From NCBI RefSeq assembly GCF_018143015.1, contig NC_054748.1:3710080-3774079 (forward strand): a stretch of DNA of 64,000 nt. The letters run 5' to 3'. Both the position numbers and the translations under genes were made by a program. Under the pieces are notes generated by a model. It was not told the DNA's origin. It did no database searches and saw only the letters and a program-made list of their open reading frames with translations. Positions 48,001 through 57,512 of this stretch are shown here, piece by piece. How positions within the stretch are numbered: the stretch's first letter is position 1; each line of letters starts with the position of its first letter. The DNA is from Lytechinus variegatus. Taxonomy: Eukaryota > Echinodermata > Echinoidea > Temnopleuroida > Toxopneustidae.

Positions 48001-49457
48001 AGGTGGCCAAAAGGAATTCACTCATATTATTTTTGAAGTGGTGGAAAGGAGGAAGTACAAAATCGAGGAATATAGTATAGTAAACACAGTAGAAAAAATA
48101 TTATAGGTAAAGGGGTGACTTAGTCGTGTAACTATATTGCGATACGCATATGAATTAAATCAAAAAAAGAAATCGAAATAGTCACCTATTGTATTTAGCA
48201 CACTACCATCTTAATGAATTATACACGACAAAAATAACTTCACATATGAAGAGCTCACTTGCAAAAGGGGGGTCAGGGTCGCAATGATAATTAGAGAAAA
48301 AAATTATGAGAAAACAATGAAGATACGTATATTTCTTTTATACCCAATTTTAAGTTTACATGATAGGGTAGTACACCATGACAATTTAATTTCTCATAGG
48401 ATTATTGCAATAAGTGAGAATAAAAGCCTTTTTTTATCTCGGAGTGGTCCAAAGCGGACCTAACCCCTTCCGTAACTAGATTCTTCATATACCTCTTAAG
48501 CCATATACGTCGTGTTCAAACTACAATCTATTAAATGCATTTTTAACTTTGTGAGCAGCCGATTTAAAAAAAAATCTCAAACCAAGATGAAACATGTGTA
48601 CAAGTGCATGTATTAGAACTAATAAACCCTGAAAACAACCATTATTGAGAATGAAAAGCTTAAACTACAAGGCAAACCCCGATTTCGTAAATAGGCGTCT
48701 TATAGACACCAAAATAGTACACATAAGTGTATGGGACGAGATTAAGATGGTGTTTCCGGTCACTTTATATTTCAGTTTTTGAAGCACTAAATCATTTTCG
48801 AACGCAATTTTTTCTGGGCTTCATTTTTGTTACATATCACAGACACAGGTGACAAGTGTGACCTTCTAGCTCAGATTTTTTTAAAAGTCAAACCAATGTA
48901 AATCACTTTAAATGATATGTATGATTAATTAAAGGCAAATGGGGAAACGGAGGTACTAGTTGCAGGCGATCCAGAGAGAGTCCATGTGGAGAAAGTAAGA
49001 CAAGAAGGGGGAATAACGTATCACAAGAATCTAATAACGAAATTGGTAAGTTTAAAAATAACATCCTCACTCCCAATACTTCCTATATATTCATAATAGA
49101 CTGATTTGATTTTTTTTTTATTCGTTTGTATTCAAGTGATACAGCTTAGTAGGGTCATCCTCCCGTATTCACAAGTTAATTTTACATGTATAAGTTTTTA
49201 TCTACTCATTTTTATCGGAAATAGATTCAGATCAGTTCAATTCGATACCGTAATGGTGTATTCGTATTGTCCCAAAGTCGAACATACGGGGTCGTACAAC
49301 AAGCTCAATCCATCTTGTGGCTATAGATTGTCCTGCAATTTTATTTTTGCTGTATTACTCATATTCATACTTAAAATAATTGTGATTCTTATTTCAGAAT
49401 GGCATTTCAACAAGGCTAAAGGTGGATCCAATTGTTGTCAAGAATCATGACGCTTAA
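35915..49457 (+). CDS. Malate/L-lactate-type dehydrogenase (Ldh_2/MDH-2 family)
   Basis: An NAD(P)-dependent 2-hydroxyacid dehydrogenase of the Ldh_2 family (unrelated to classical MDH/LDH), expected to be soluble and to interconvert malate or a similar hydroxyacid with its 2-oxoacid. Nine exons code 359 residues after the missing start. Exons: 35915-36069, 36483-36671, 40561-40676, 41647-41745, 42601-42666, 43274-43462, 47847-47942, 48935-49045, 49398-49457. Family marks in order are RGHYSHGINR (41-50), AWVDGKN, SNHYGIAGWY (from 116), GSNPLA, DLDMAT (174-179), LPKGW, GGYKGTGLALMVEV, GQCFVAI and AGDPER. All phases join. Family length is about 340-370 residues, so only a short N-terminus is missing. 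Transposons fill introns 2 and 6. The substrate is not predictable. Confidence 0.92.
36483..36671 (+). CDS. Dehydrogenase exon 2
   Basis: Acceptor TTCACAG, donor AAAG|GTGAGG. It codes YLGNVERGVTAKDGEP, AGTAWVDGKNLLGPIVG and AKQAGIGWVVAK. Phase 1 in and phase 1 out. Confidence 0.92.
37200..40292 (-). mobile_element. hAT-like composite element, right copy, inverted
   Basis: This is the reverse complement of the element at 31555-34610, with intact ends CAGTGTTGTAGTCAAGGC and CACTACAACACTG. Flanking 8-mers GTGCGCAC and GTATGTGC match at only four of eight positions, the other four all differing by transitions, so the duplication is decayed or uncertain. Length 3093 bp. It fills most of intron 2 of the dehydrogenase, ending 268 bp before exon 3. 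Confidence 0.83.
38658..39849 (-). mobile_element. Nested hAT-like element (right copy)
   Basis: It starts CAGTGGCATACCGTGGGTC and ends GTAGTTACGCCACTG, flanked by perfect ACTATAAT duplications at 38650-38657 and 39850-39857. That is the complement of the duplication in the left copy. The identical insertion site shows that the nested insertion came before the composite was copied. Confidence 0.88.
40490..40559 (+). mobile_element. SINE 3' tail abutting exon 3
   Basis: GGCGCTATATAAATGCC followed by ATT/ATC triplets matches the tail of the full SINE at 47502-47811 (CACTATATAGATGCCAATTG plus ATT triplets). The triplet tail runs directly into AAG at 40558-40560, the acceptor of exon 3. Confidence 0.65.
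40561..40676 (+). CDS. Dehydrogenase exon 3
   Basis: Acceptor ATTATCATTAAG, donor CAG|GTAAGG. It codes SNHYGIAGWYSMRIKDAGMI and ends FTNTSPCAFPTRSRQ. SNHYG is a family signature with the conserved His. The acceptor is unusual because its pyrimidine tract is the ATT/ATC tail of a SINE. Phase 1 in and phase 0 out. Confidence 0.92.
41318..41610 (-). mobile_element. Retroelement fragment, Penelope-like 3' domain
   Basis: On the minus strand the frame includes EGRWFERGLKEAICIRAHQP and SLNRDWGQNNLP. An E-x-x-W-x-x-R-x-x-x-E-A-x-x-I-R segment followed by SLNRD-x-G-x-x-L-P is known from the C-terminal GIY-YIG-like end of Penelope-type and related retroelements. It is a broken remnant in intron 3, ending about 40 bp before exon 4. 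Confidence 0.55.
41647..41745 (+). CDS. Dehydrogenase exon 4
   Basis: Acceptor TTATTGTATAG, donor AAG|GTACTA. It codes IITGSNPLACSAPAENGD and SFDLDMATTTVAYGK. GSNP takes the place of the usual GTNP. LDMAT is a family signature. Phase 0 on both sides. Confidence 0.92.
42601..42666 (+). CDS. Dehydrogenase exon 5
   Basis: A 66-bp exon, acceptor TTATATCACAG, donor AAG|GTACGC. It codes ICHLKGQSLPKGWGCDSGGK, the family's LP-x-GW segment. Phase 0 on both sides. It is short enough for gene finders to miss. Confidence 0.88.
43274..43462 (+). CDS. Dehydrogenase exon 6
   Basis: Acceptor TTTGTACAG, donor TTG|GTTAGT. It codes LQPLGGEEITGGYKGTGLAL and then MVEVLTGILGGAHFGSNIRK. GGYKG is a strong family signature. 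Phase 0 on both sides. Confidence 0.93.
43579..46849. mobile_element. TIR element with TTCGTAATTCCGAAGG arrays at both ends
   Basis: It is flanked by 8-bp repeats TTCAGGGA at 43571-43578 and 46850-46857. The left end reads CGCATACATTCGTAATTCCG and the right end CGGAATTACGAAGTGTAACC, imperfectly inverted. About 290 bp at the left and 410 bp at the right are tandem words such as GGTTCGTTAATCCGAAAACG and TTCGGAATTACGAAG. The middle carries GCGC-rich units related to those of the hAT composite, and a nested MITE at 44365-44519. No transposase is visible. It fills most of intron 6 of the dehydrogenase. The 8-bp duplication fits hAT, without proof. Confidence 0.75.
44365..44519. mobile_element. 155-bp palindromic MITE nested in the 43579 element
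   Basis: The left arm GGGCCCGTTGCATGAAACTT pairs with the right arm TTTTATGCAACAGGCTT; the inner arms TTTTTACCTGAGAAAACTC and GAGTTTTCTCAGGTAAAAAG also pair. It interrupts a unit that elsewhere reads ACTGACCAGAAAAGG (38125-38139), which gives a reference empty site. Confidence 0.75.
47502..47811 (+). mobile_element. Full-length tRNA-derived SINE with ATT tail
   Basis: The head GTGGTGTAGCGGTTCTGACT has an A box, a Thr-like arm CGCCTTGTAATC and the B box GTTCGAATCCC. It is followed by a body (GCCCTTTGGCAAGG, GTACCGGTAGGAAACAAC) and a tail CACTATATAGATGCC plus ATT triplets. It lies in intron 6, 35 bp before exon 7. Its tail matches the fragment at 40490-40559. Confidence 0.8.
47847..47942 (+). 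CDS. Dehydrogenase exon 7
   Basis: Acceptor GATTTATCCAG, donor CCT|GTAAGT. It codes GQCFVAINSDAFAPGFSERM and TSLMASCRNSEP. GQCF-x-AI is typical of the family's late core. Phase 0 on both sides. Confidence 0.92.
48935..49045 (+). CDS. Dehydrogenase exon 8
   Basis: Acceptor GATTAATTAAAG, donor TTG|GTAAGT. It codes ETEVLVAGDPERVHVEKV and RQEGGITYHKNLITKL. V-x-x-AGDPE-R is the family's C-terminal V-x-x-PG-x-x-E/R motif. Phase 0 on both sides. Confidence 0.9.
49398..49457 (+). CDS. Dehydrogenase exon 9 (C-terminus)
   Basis: Acceptor CTTATTTCAG, stop TAA at 49455-49457. It codes NGISTRLKVDPIVVKNHDA. No peroxisomal SKL-type end is present. An intron-reading frame that starts at 49106 merges into this exon in another frame and is not real. 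Confidence 0.88.
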   Translation, partial: NGISTRLKVDPIVVKNHDA

Positions 49458-49597
49458 ACAAACTGTGGACTAATAACGCTATCATATCGTTCGATTCGGC
49501 AAAATCATAGCCCAAACTCGACGCGGCCATAGGGAACAGAAGCGGCTTGTCATATTTATCGAAATACGTGTCATACCTGTTGCTACTAATTTGAGGA

Positions 49598-49735
49598 GGT
49601 AACGTGGCCGAGTGGTCTAAGGCGCCTGGTTTTACATGGAAAGTCCGGGGTTCGATCCAGGCCGCGGCACCCATGCCCTTGAGCAAGGCATTTAATCGAC
49701 AATGCTCTTTTATCCTGCTTTCAAATAAATGGAAA
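49598..49735 (+). mobile_element. tRNA-derived SINE in the dehydrogenase 3' region
   Basis: The head GTGGCCGAGTGGTCTAAGGC (Leu/Ser-like A box), the B box GGGGTTCGATCC and the body CCCTTGAGCAAGGCATTTAAT are typical of tRNA-derived SINEs in marine deuterostomes. It lies about 140 bp after the stop, so it may be in the 3' UTR. AATAAA at 49724-49729 lies in its tail. Confidence 0.7.
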
Positions 49736-50137
49736 TGCTTTATGCATTACTAGTAACTAGGTGTGCACTTGTTTAAAAAAGGGGGGTTTATTTACTGGGC
49801 ATAACTTTTTCCGATTGGGCACAATCATTAAATATAACACATAAAGAACTTATTCTTGCCTATTTATTATTTTCAATTAAATATATGATTAAGAGTCTGC
49901 AGACCAGTGATGGGTAAGGTCAGAATTTATCTAAATTACTCCAACTGCACTAACGAGACCTTATTTCTTATTCTAGCTGTAACACAGCAATAAAGCAGGT
50001 CATGTGAAATATTCTAAAAAATAACGATGATGATTAAAATGTTTGCTACCCTACCGGGATGAAGATTTATCTAATTCCCTCTATCATTTAACGTAGGTAA
50101 ATATAAAAATCATATTATGAACAATAGGACGTGTATT

Positions 50138-50371
50138 TCTGTTTCTGTTAATGGTAACTCCCGTAGGAACTCGGCAGGACAGCATTTTTTGCAGGTAAAC
50201 GCCAAGCTGGTATATAACCAATTACCTAGCAAACATTTTGCGTCTTGGTTAATCAATTATAGTGGCTGACTTTATAGACGGCAGATATTTCTCTTGGGCC
50301 TTTTCATGAAAGTGGAGACGACCTTGCAATTACGAGTCCAGTGTTCTAACCACTGGACCACACGACCTACA
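50138..50371 (-). mobile_element. tRNA-derived SINE, minus strand (B box deleted)
   Basis: This is a copy of the SINE at 62376-62635. Shared words are CCCGTAGGAACTCGGCAGGA, GGTAAACGCCAAGCTGGTAT and ATAACCAATTACCTAG. Between GTGGAGAC and GACCTTG it lacks about 25 bases present in the other copy, which removes the B-box region of the tRNA head. It was probably not transcribable after that loss. Confidence 0.8.
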
Positions 50372-51174
50372 AGTAGCTTCAGATTCTCATGATCGTAATG
50401 TAGTAGAATACAACGTTGTATTACGCTGTTAACTGTTTTGTGAAATAAGCCAGTTTGGATTTTCATTTTGCGCATGGTCAGAAGAAGATCATTTGAACTG
50501 TAATAGCTTGGTGGTTTAATAATCAATGAGATAAGCACCAATTCTGGTGTCTTTAATATTCAAATATTCCTATTAAATATGTTTTCATTGAAAGCAAAAA
50601 TGTGTTCATTAACAACCACATAACTTTCACGTCCTGTAGCTTATATGCACGAAATGGAAAATCACATTTTTGCCTTGTAACTTCAACTTCTACTCACAAA
50701 AAGACTAACACCATTCCGAATAAAATATCGCATTCTCTCCTCCCTTCTATGCATGAAAAGGACTGTCTGGTCTTTATCATCTAGCGCTTTCTCAGCTGTT
50801 TGTATTTATTGTTTGACTTAAACCACATGATAGCATCATTTTACTAGTTTTGAGAGTTCAAGCGATTTAAGTCAACTAGTAATTTGATTATAGCTACTAT
50901 CATTATTCTCATAATTATTGTTATTATTTTTATTGTTATTATTATTATCTTATCATTATTACGGCGAGTTATGGCATACGCCCAACCGAACAATGTTATG
51001 CTCTTATTTTCCTAAAATGAGAGCGAACGATAACATTTATAATAGGGTATTTTAATACATGATTTAAAACAACAACAAAAAAGGAAATTTGTTCTGGTAT
51101 AGGATCAAATGAGTATTATTCATTTAGCGAAAAATTTCAATGTACAATGTCCTGGAATCGTATATTTGTTTTGT
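50372..51174. other. No gene seen
   Basis: AT-rich, with an ATT-rich tract at 50897-50960. No exon or repeat with clear ends was recognised. Confidence 0.5.
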
Positions 51175-51249
51175 ATTATTTGTACTTCTTGTTTTGAACC
51201 AAAAAATTGGCGAATGCCAGTGACGTTCTAATAAATTCAATTCAATTCA
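51175..51249 (+). mobile_element. Retroposon 3' tail fragment
   Basis: It ends in AATAAATTCAATTCAATTCA after a unique stretch, a short-repeat tail typical of truncated CR1/L2-like retroposons. Only the last tens of bases can be supported. Confidence 0.3.
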
Positions 51250-51942
51250 TATACGAGCGTGATGTCCATCTCCTAAGAAAGCGTACATGACATGATTTGT
51301 TTTTTTTTTCCACTAGATAAATGACATCATAAACACAAATTCTCTTCTACACTCTAAAACATATTGGGTAAAAGTGTTCCATGAGGGTAATTTTGTGTTT
51401 AACCAGCTTTGACTTTTGGGGGGCATTTTTATTCATCCAGAGTGATGAAAATTTGCCCATTCTTTAGTAATTGCTGCCTATTTTTTTAACCTTACTAGAC
51501 AATATACTTCCCGCCATGGGGAAAATACTGCCCCAAATTGGTTGGACACATAATTTACCTCGTGGTGGTACAATTTTGATCGTATATTTTCAATGTCTAT
51601 CACAATAAATCAATCACTATTTATTGGAAATTCTTTCCGCCGGCGTTAAAATTGGCAGCGTCTTCACCCTAACACTAAGCCACAAAAGCTGAAATTAATC
51701 ATGAAATATTCACCCACTGAGGAGTGAGTTTTGTAAATGATATGTAAGGAAAATTACAACAAAACCGGAAATATAACAATAAACCTCTCAGGGATCTGCT
51801 ACATTACTGTTAAGTGCCCTTCACCTTACATAAGATACAATGAAGTTATTTTTCAACGTAAAAGACGTAAGAATAAAAACAAGTCAGTTACCGACTGATT
51901 AGCTTAACTATTTTGGAACTCTTAAACTACTGCTCTACATTT
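51250..51942. other. No gene seen
   Basis: No splice-bounded exon, RNA gene or defined repeat was recognised. Confidence 0.5.
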
Positions 51943-52112
51943 TCATTTCATTTCGTTTCATTTATTTTTACACAATCAATCAAAATACAAAGAAAAACAT
52001 ACAACTCATTTCGAAATAGTATGCATAATTACAATATAAAAGCAGATTCTAAGTGGATGGACCTAAAGTAAAGCAAAAGCTTGTTGTGGATAGGCCCTTA
52101 ACAAATAATTCA
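51943..52112 (-). mobile_element. Retroposon 3' tail fragment, minus strand
   Basis: TTTCATTTCATTTCGTTTCA is followed by a unique A-rich stretch ending near TTGTGGATAGGCCC. On the minus strand this is a sequence ending in a (GAAAT)n-like tail. The class is tentative. Confidence 0.3.
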
Positions 52113-53011
52113 TGTGTAATCATTGATAGCTACAAATAATTATAGAAAAAATAGAGCTGAGCTCGGAGAACGTTACAGAAACTGGACAAGGACGAAAACA
52201 GAGAACGTTACAAAGAACAGAGGCACACAGGTTACTAGACAAGACAAGGAGGACAAAACAAGACATAAAAGAAGGAAAGAAGACCCGTCTATTATATTGC
52301 TGTTCACGATTGCGACGTTTAAGTATGACGTAAAATATTTTGACAGAATTGATCGTATGCCAGTGAAATAGAAAATAGTAGACGGGTCCTTTGTAAGGGT
52401 ATCTGCAGCTGTAAATATGAATACATGTAATTCATTACAATGGTAAACATACGGACATAGTGAGGGGATGGAACACCTGGCAGACGAGGGAAAGAAAAAA
52501 AACTTAATAGTTGCTAGGAGAGAAAAAGTATAAAAGGACCGAAACAAAACTTAGAAGAGGTATGTGGTTGATATAAGAGTTTCCCTGGCTACCAGGTGCC
52601 CAAACCACTCTCTGACCGTCTTAAAAGTAATACGCAATTCCATCGTAAATCAAACACCTTCACAATACCCTCAGCGGTATACGTAGAAACACATAAAAAT
52701 TCAACGAATGCTTCGTAAAAAAAATACCGAAATGTAATGCTATGCAATAAACAAAACAAAAGTATAACTTCCTAATAATAGAAAATTCGAAGGATTAATT
52801 TTCATAAATTTTCCCCAATTTATTCTTCTCGCAAAGTCGATGAAAATTGAATATCTTGGATGCGGTGCCTGTAGTTATCTGGGTCCTTAGGTCAGTTATT
52901 CGATATTTGGTGAGGATTTCGAGCAAAACAGAGGTCTGTCTGTACTTTATTGAGCGTCTTATCTTATTATAACATTTTGACGGCTGCATCTACTATCTCC
53001 GCACCTGACTT
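52113..53011. other. No gene seen
   Basis: Two overlapping opposite-strand frames of 82 and 124 codons lie at 52123-52547. Neither shows a motif or supporting splice sites. Confidence 0.45.
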
Positions 53012-53470
53012 CTCAAGGCGTTTTGTCTGTCCTTGCAAGTGATTTTGGGGTGACTTTGCTTTGTCTTCGTAACTAATTTCTAGGGGCATTGGTCTGTCTT
53101 CATAACGACTTCTAGTTACTTGGATCGGTCCTCGTAAATGATTTCTGGTGGCATTGGTCTGTCTTCGTATTCTGATGGCATTGGCCTGTCTTCTTAAACG
53201 ACTTCTTGCGCCGTGGGTCTGTCCTCGTAAATGATTTCCGGTGGCATTGGCCGGTCTTCGTTACGTATTTCCGGTGGCATTTGTACGTCTTCGAAAGTGA
53301 TTTCTTAAGGCATTCGCCTGTCTTCGTCACTAATTTTCAGTGGCATTGGTATGTCTTCGAAACTGGTTTCTGGTGGTTTTGGTCATCTTTGCAACCGATC
53401 TTATGTGGCAACGGCCTGTTTTCGAAACCGATTACTGGTGGCATTGCTGGTCTCTCCACGAAATCAGTTT
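53012..53470. repeat. Minisatellite, 27-34-bp unit, about 14 copies
   Basis: The unit approximates GGTGGCATTGGTCTGTCTTC followed by a GTAAATGATTTC-type half. Copies are diverged and vary in length, with most near 31-33 bp. Because many units are 33 bp, both strands have repeat-coded open frames (KTGQCHRKSF on minus, FVTNFQWHWYVFE on plus). It is probably non-coding. Confidence 0.8.
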
Positions 53471-54084
53471 CTGTGGATAGAAATAGAAAAAAAATCAACT
53501 AATTCAAACTGAATAGGTTACACACTTGCAAGTTGGTATACATACCTGTGAAAGCTAGCGTGAGACATGATAGGGGGATTTTCAGGGAGATTCTACTAGT
53601 GGTGTAGACTAGCATTTAATTTTCCTAAGTACTTAAAAATCTTGCCTGCGATATGAGTTCAAGAACAAAGAAAATAAATCATCTTCTATCAGGTAAGTCC
53701 ACTCCCGGCCCTGTGTGGATATTTCGCGAAAAAAAAATTGCTTGCATTTTGGGTTGGGCAAATTTTAAATGATTAATCTCAACAAACAACAGCTTTCAAA
53801 TGTCGAACGGAAAACAAAACTAATCAACAAAAAGTGCACTATTATAAATAGATTTGTATACTAGACACGCTAGAGGAGGCAGACAAGATGAACAAAATAA
53901 AAAGCGTCCGCATAGTGTTGCAAAACCCCTTATTCGTGCTTTATTGTAACACCTTTTTCACGTTGATAATGATATTAACGACCATTCCAAAAAAAAAGAG
54001 AAATGAGGTATATCTCAAACATCAAAGAGTGGAAAAGAAATACCTGATTGGAAATCTACAACTCAAAGTGAGGAAATATATCAA
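53471..54084. other. No gene seen
   Basis: AT-rich DNA with an unsupported frame of 84 codons at 53888-54142 (Lys/Ile-rich). Confidence 0.5.
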
Positions 54085-54450
54085 TTTGAAGGATCAATAT
54101 TGCTTATCAATAAAGAAAAAGTATTTAAAAAACAAAAACTGATAAAGCAAATGATCGTATAAGTGAGTAAATATTCAATGAAATGATTCATTCCGGCGGA
54201 TGAAACAATTTGAACGATCAAATATTGCTTATCAATAAAAAATAATTATTTACAAAAAACAAAAGTGATAAAGCAAATGATCGTATAAGTGAGTTAATAT
54301 TCGATGAAAGGATTCATTCCGGCGGATGAAGCAATTTGAAGGATCAATGTTGCTTATCAAAGAAATATTTACAAAAAATGATAATTAAAAGCGAATGATC
54401 GTATAAGAGAGCAAATATTCGATGAAAGGATTGATTCCGGCGGATGAAGC
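54085..54450. repeat. Tandem repeat, about 125-bp unit, three copies
   Basis: Each unit has GATCAATATTGCTTATCAA (or a variant), an A-rich run, GCAAATGATCGTATAAG, and GATTCATTCCGGCGGATGAA. Copies begin near 54090, 54214 and 54337. The third is shortened in its A-rich part. Confidence 0.85.
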
Positions 54451-54712
54451 GTACGCCTGCTAAACATTTTGAAAAAGGCAAACAAGAAATTATCTTGATA
54501 TGAAATGATATTGATGGAGATAGAGAATCGGGGAAGTAATAAAAATTATCTCCTCGCTATTTCTGGTTGAAGGGCAGATTCATGCAAGGTCACCAATCAC
54601 AAGAAATATGTTTTTTTTATAAATATCGACACACACTGGGAGAAAGAATGAATCGCAAAGATAGGAAATGAAGATTTGGCGACAAATGCGAGAACGCGAG
54701 ATAATTGCTCTG

Positions 54713-54720
54713 TATAAAAG
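54713..54720 (+). promoter_or_regulatory. Candidate TATA box upstream of the 57.5-kb GPCR
   Basis: TATAAAAG is followed about 30 bp downstream by ACAGAGTCAAAGAAACAGCA, which could hold the start site. A strong donor (AAGTG|GTAAGTAT, exon end 55452) lies about 0.7 kb further on. The receptor exon at 57484 opens with a good acceptor, so a non-coding first exon at about 54745-55452 is plausible. No transcript evidence is available. Confidence 0.35.
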
Positions 54721-55452
54721 AACAACCCCACAGAGTCAAAGAAACAGCAGTGCATTACTTATTGGTCACTGCTCTACAAGAGGCTTTTTCTTTATGCTAT
54801 TAAACTAGACGTCTAGACGTCAGTCATGCCGTTAGGCTCTACCTCGAGAAAGATCTCAAGTAATAAAAACACTCTTTATTTTTCGTTAATTTTCCGTAAA
54901 ATCGTGTTGAAATTCTTTTCTGTATGTTTTAGGTAAGATTTTTAATATGATATGGAACTAAATCAAAGAAATCAAAAAAAAGTTTTAGTTTTTCAAGTAG
55001 CCAACCATTCAGATATAATTAGGAGGATCTCTAAAAATAGGAAATTCCCTCTTTGTGCGTTACTTACTTGATTGGAATAATAAAAATAACCTTTGTGCTT
55101 ATATTAATGACAGTCGTTGCCCATTCAATTATTACTTCCTTCACTACATACATAGTCAAGGAATAACCCGAGCGAATAGTGAAAGGTTCATAAATTTTCT
55201 CAATATTTTGTCAAAGAAAAAGAAATTGATGGACGTATGCTGTGCGTGCCAATACACAGCCTATGAAAAGTGTGGAAAATATATTTTATTAAATCGCAAA
55301 GACATTACTGCACCTACATGTAGCAATTGAACAACGTATACAATTGGAGAATTTCAATCCAGGAACGTCATTAAGATCGAACGAATTTTCCTGCGGATCT
55401 ACTGAGATTCCAAATGTCTTTTCACACCTAGCTGTTTCTTCATAGACAAGTG

Positions 55453-56679
55453 GTAAGTATATATCATCTGATTATTATATCCATTTTCGAACTCCGATCA
55501 TTAAGTTTCAAATTAAAAGCGTAAATGTGTTGTTCATTGGGTATTCAATTATTACATAATGTTGTACAACACTCACATTTAACAGATAGTGAATATTTAT
55601 CATATGCACATTCTAGGCAAAAAAAAACACGATGTACTTGAGTGTCCGATGGCATGAAATTCGTCAAATTATCTCAAATTTAACTATTCAAAGATGGGCA
55701 TTTGAAACCTCATTTAAACGTATGATTTATATGTATATTCCCTCCTTCAGATATAATGTTTTCGTACCCGGACCGTCAATGTATGGGGCTAATAATATTC
55801 AACTCCCTTATAGAGCACATAGAGAAGTTAGATATCGTGTCATATACGCTTTACAAGTAATTGTCATAATTATTATTGTTGGTTTTGAAATCATTGCCAT
55901 TATTATCACTATCATCTTTATTGATATTATTATCATTATCATTCGTATTATCGCTATCATTATCATTTATTGACATAAAATACAAAGCAATATTTTGTCC
56001 TTACAAATCTTTATAAAATAAAGAATTGTCAGCAGATTCTTACATGATTGGGAGCGAACGGTTTTTAAGAATTTTAAACACCACGAACATCGTAGTTTTG
56101 AATGTTGATAAAAATCGCTGCATAATATTGTTTCACCAAATAATGTTTGTAAATCTTTAATTAAATAAGGTTTAATGCTTAGGCAACGCTGTAGGTCCAG
56201 CAATGACTACCAATCTTATGATATCAATATTCTTATAAATATCATCCAATGCTCCGCTGCAGAATGTCCCAAATTGCGGACGTGAACTTCTCATCGACAA
56301 CGTCGACAAAGTGCAAAAGTTATGCAGTAAAATAGGAGCTTCAAACATACCCCCAAATGACAGGAAATAATGACTTGTGGCATATAGAACACTGTATTTT
56401 AAGATGGGGCCTTTCAGTAATTTTCGGAGCTGAAGAATTGCGTAGAAGTTAGAAAAGCTTGATATTATTCCGTCGCTTTCAACTCTCGTTTATTACAATT
56501 ACCATTATTATTTCATTTCATTTATATTTGTCATTTCTTTTTTTAGGAAGGGGGGGTGGGATTTTTACCATACTACTTCAATTTCCCATGCAAAACACAT
56601 TATGAGAGAATAAATCGAGTACTTTGTGAATAGAAGGACAAGTACACCACTAACTAAAGTTGATTTGAATAAAAGGGGA
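55453..56679. other. Possible 5' intron of the GPCR gene, no other feature seen
   Basis: Contains an ATT/ATC-rich tract at 55865-55970 and no supported exon. Frames at 55632-55973 end in that tract and look spurious. Confidence 0.45.
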
Positions 56680-57200
56680 AAAATCAAGCAAGCATGAAAC
56701 TGAAAATTTCATAAAAAATTGGACGTAAAATACGAAATTTACGACATTTTAAAGTTTCGCTTAATTTCATCCTGGTCAGTATGCGAATTAGGGGACTGAT
56801 GATATCACCCACTCGCTATTTCTTTCTGTATTTTACTAGATGGACAATGAAATAAATAAATTTCTCCCCATGGTCATGTTAAACAAAATTGTATCCCTTC
56901 CTCAACAAATGAAATATGTAGTGGTTCAGTCAAGAGGGTCCTTGATGTCAAAACTGTATAAATTGAAATATTTTATGATTCAATAAAAAAAAATTGGGTG
57001 AGTGAGTGACATCATTGACTCGCTCATTTACATAATGTTTATCACTGAGTTGTGCATATAACTCTTGTTTTTTTAATAAGCAAAATTGTTTAATGTCATA
57101 ACTTTCTTACTTATGTCCGGTTATTATGAAATATTTAGTGTTTTCTTTTTATGATTTTTTTCTATATTGATTCAAATCAACCTTGTTCTAAGATGGACTT
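56680..57200. repeat. Dispersed foldback repeat, inverted pair
   Basis: Reversed (56690-56830) and forward (56985-57200) copies of the block at 2250-3160. Shared words are GATGATATCACCCACTCGCT, AAAGTTTCGCTTAATTTCAT and TCATAACTTTCTTACTT. The pair could fold back as one unit of about 500 bp. Confidence 0.55.
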
Positions 57201-57481
57201 GGTCTTTAAGAAAACGAACTCATTCCACGAGAGTTCATGTCGAGTAAATCGAGAAAAAAAACCAAATAATCATAATTATGTATATTCAAATAATCCAATG
57301 AGGATTTAGGAACGTTTTTTCCCATTTCCCATCTGCACTTTGGGATGTATTTCCGGGATATGAAGTTAGGCTCATGTATACAACAACAATTTCCAATGTT
57401 TAACCAAATTCGGCCAATATTTTGCCTTATTCTTCAATATACTACATCCCAATAATCCTCAACATGTTTTGTCTATCTTTC

Positions 57482-57512
57482 AGGATCTTATTTTGCGAAC
57501 GCCTCACGGGGC
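57482..57512 (+). other. Acceptor and 5' leader of the GPCR exon
   Basis: GTCTATCTTTCAG ends at 57483, followed by 29 bases before the ATG. This suggests that the gene has at least one 5' non-coding exon upstream. Confidence 0.6.

Noticed and set aside
49106-49450. 114-codon frame as an independent gene
   Set aside because: It reads intron 8 of the dehydrogenase and crosses exon 9 in a different frame.
49598-49670. Functional tRNA-Leu or tRNA-Ser gene
   Set aside because: Stems are incomplete and a SINE body follows directly.
52123-52547. Overlapping frames of 82 and 124 codons on opposite strands
   Set aside because: They show no motif, no splice support and biased composition.
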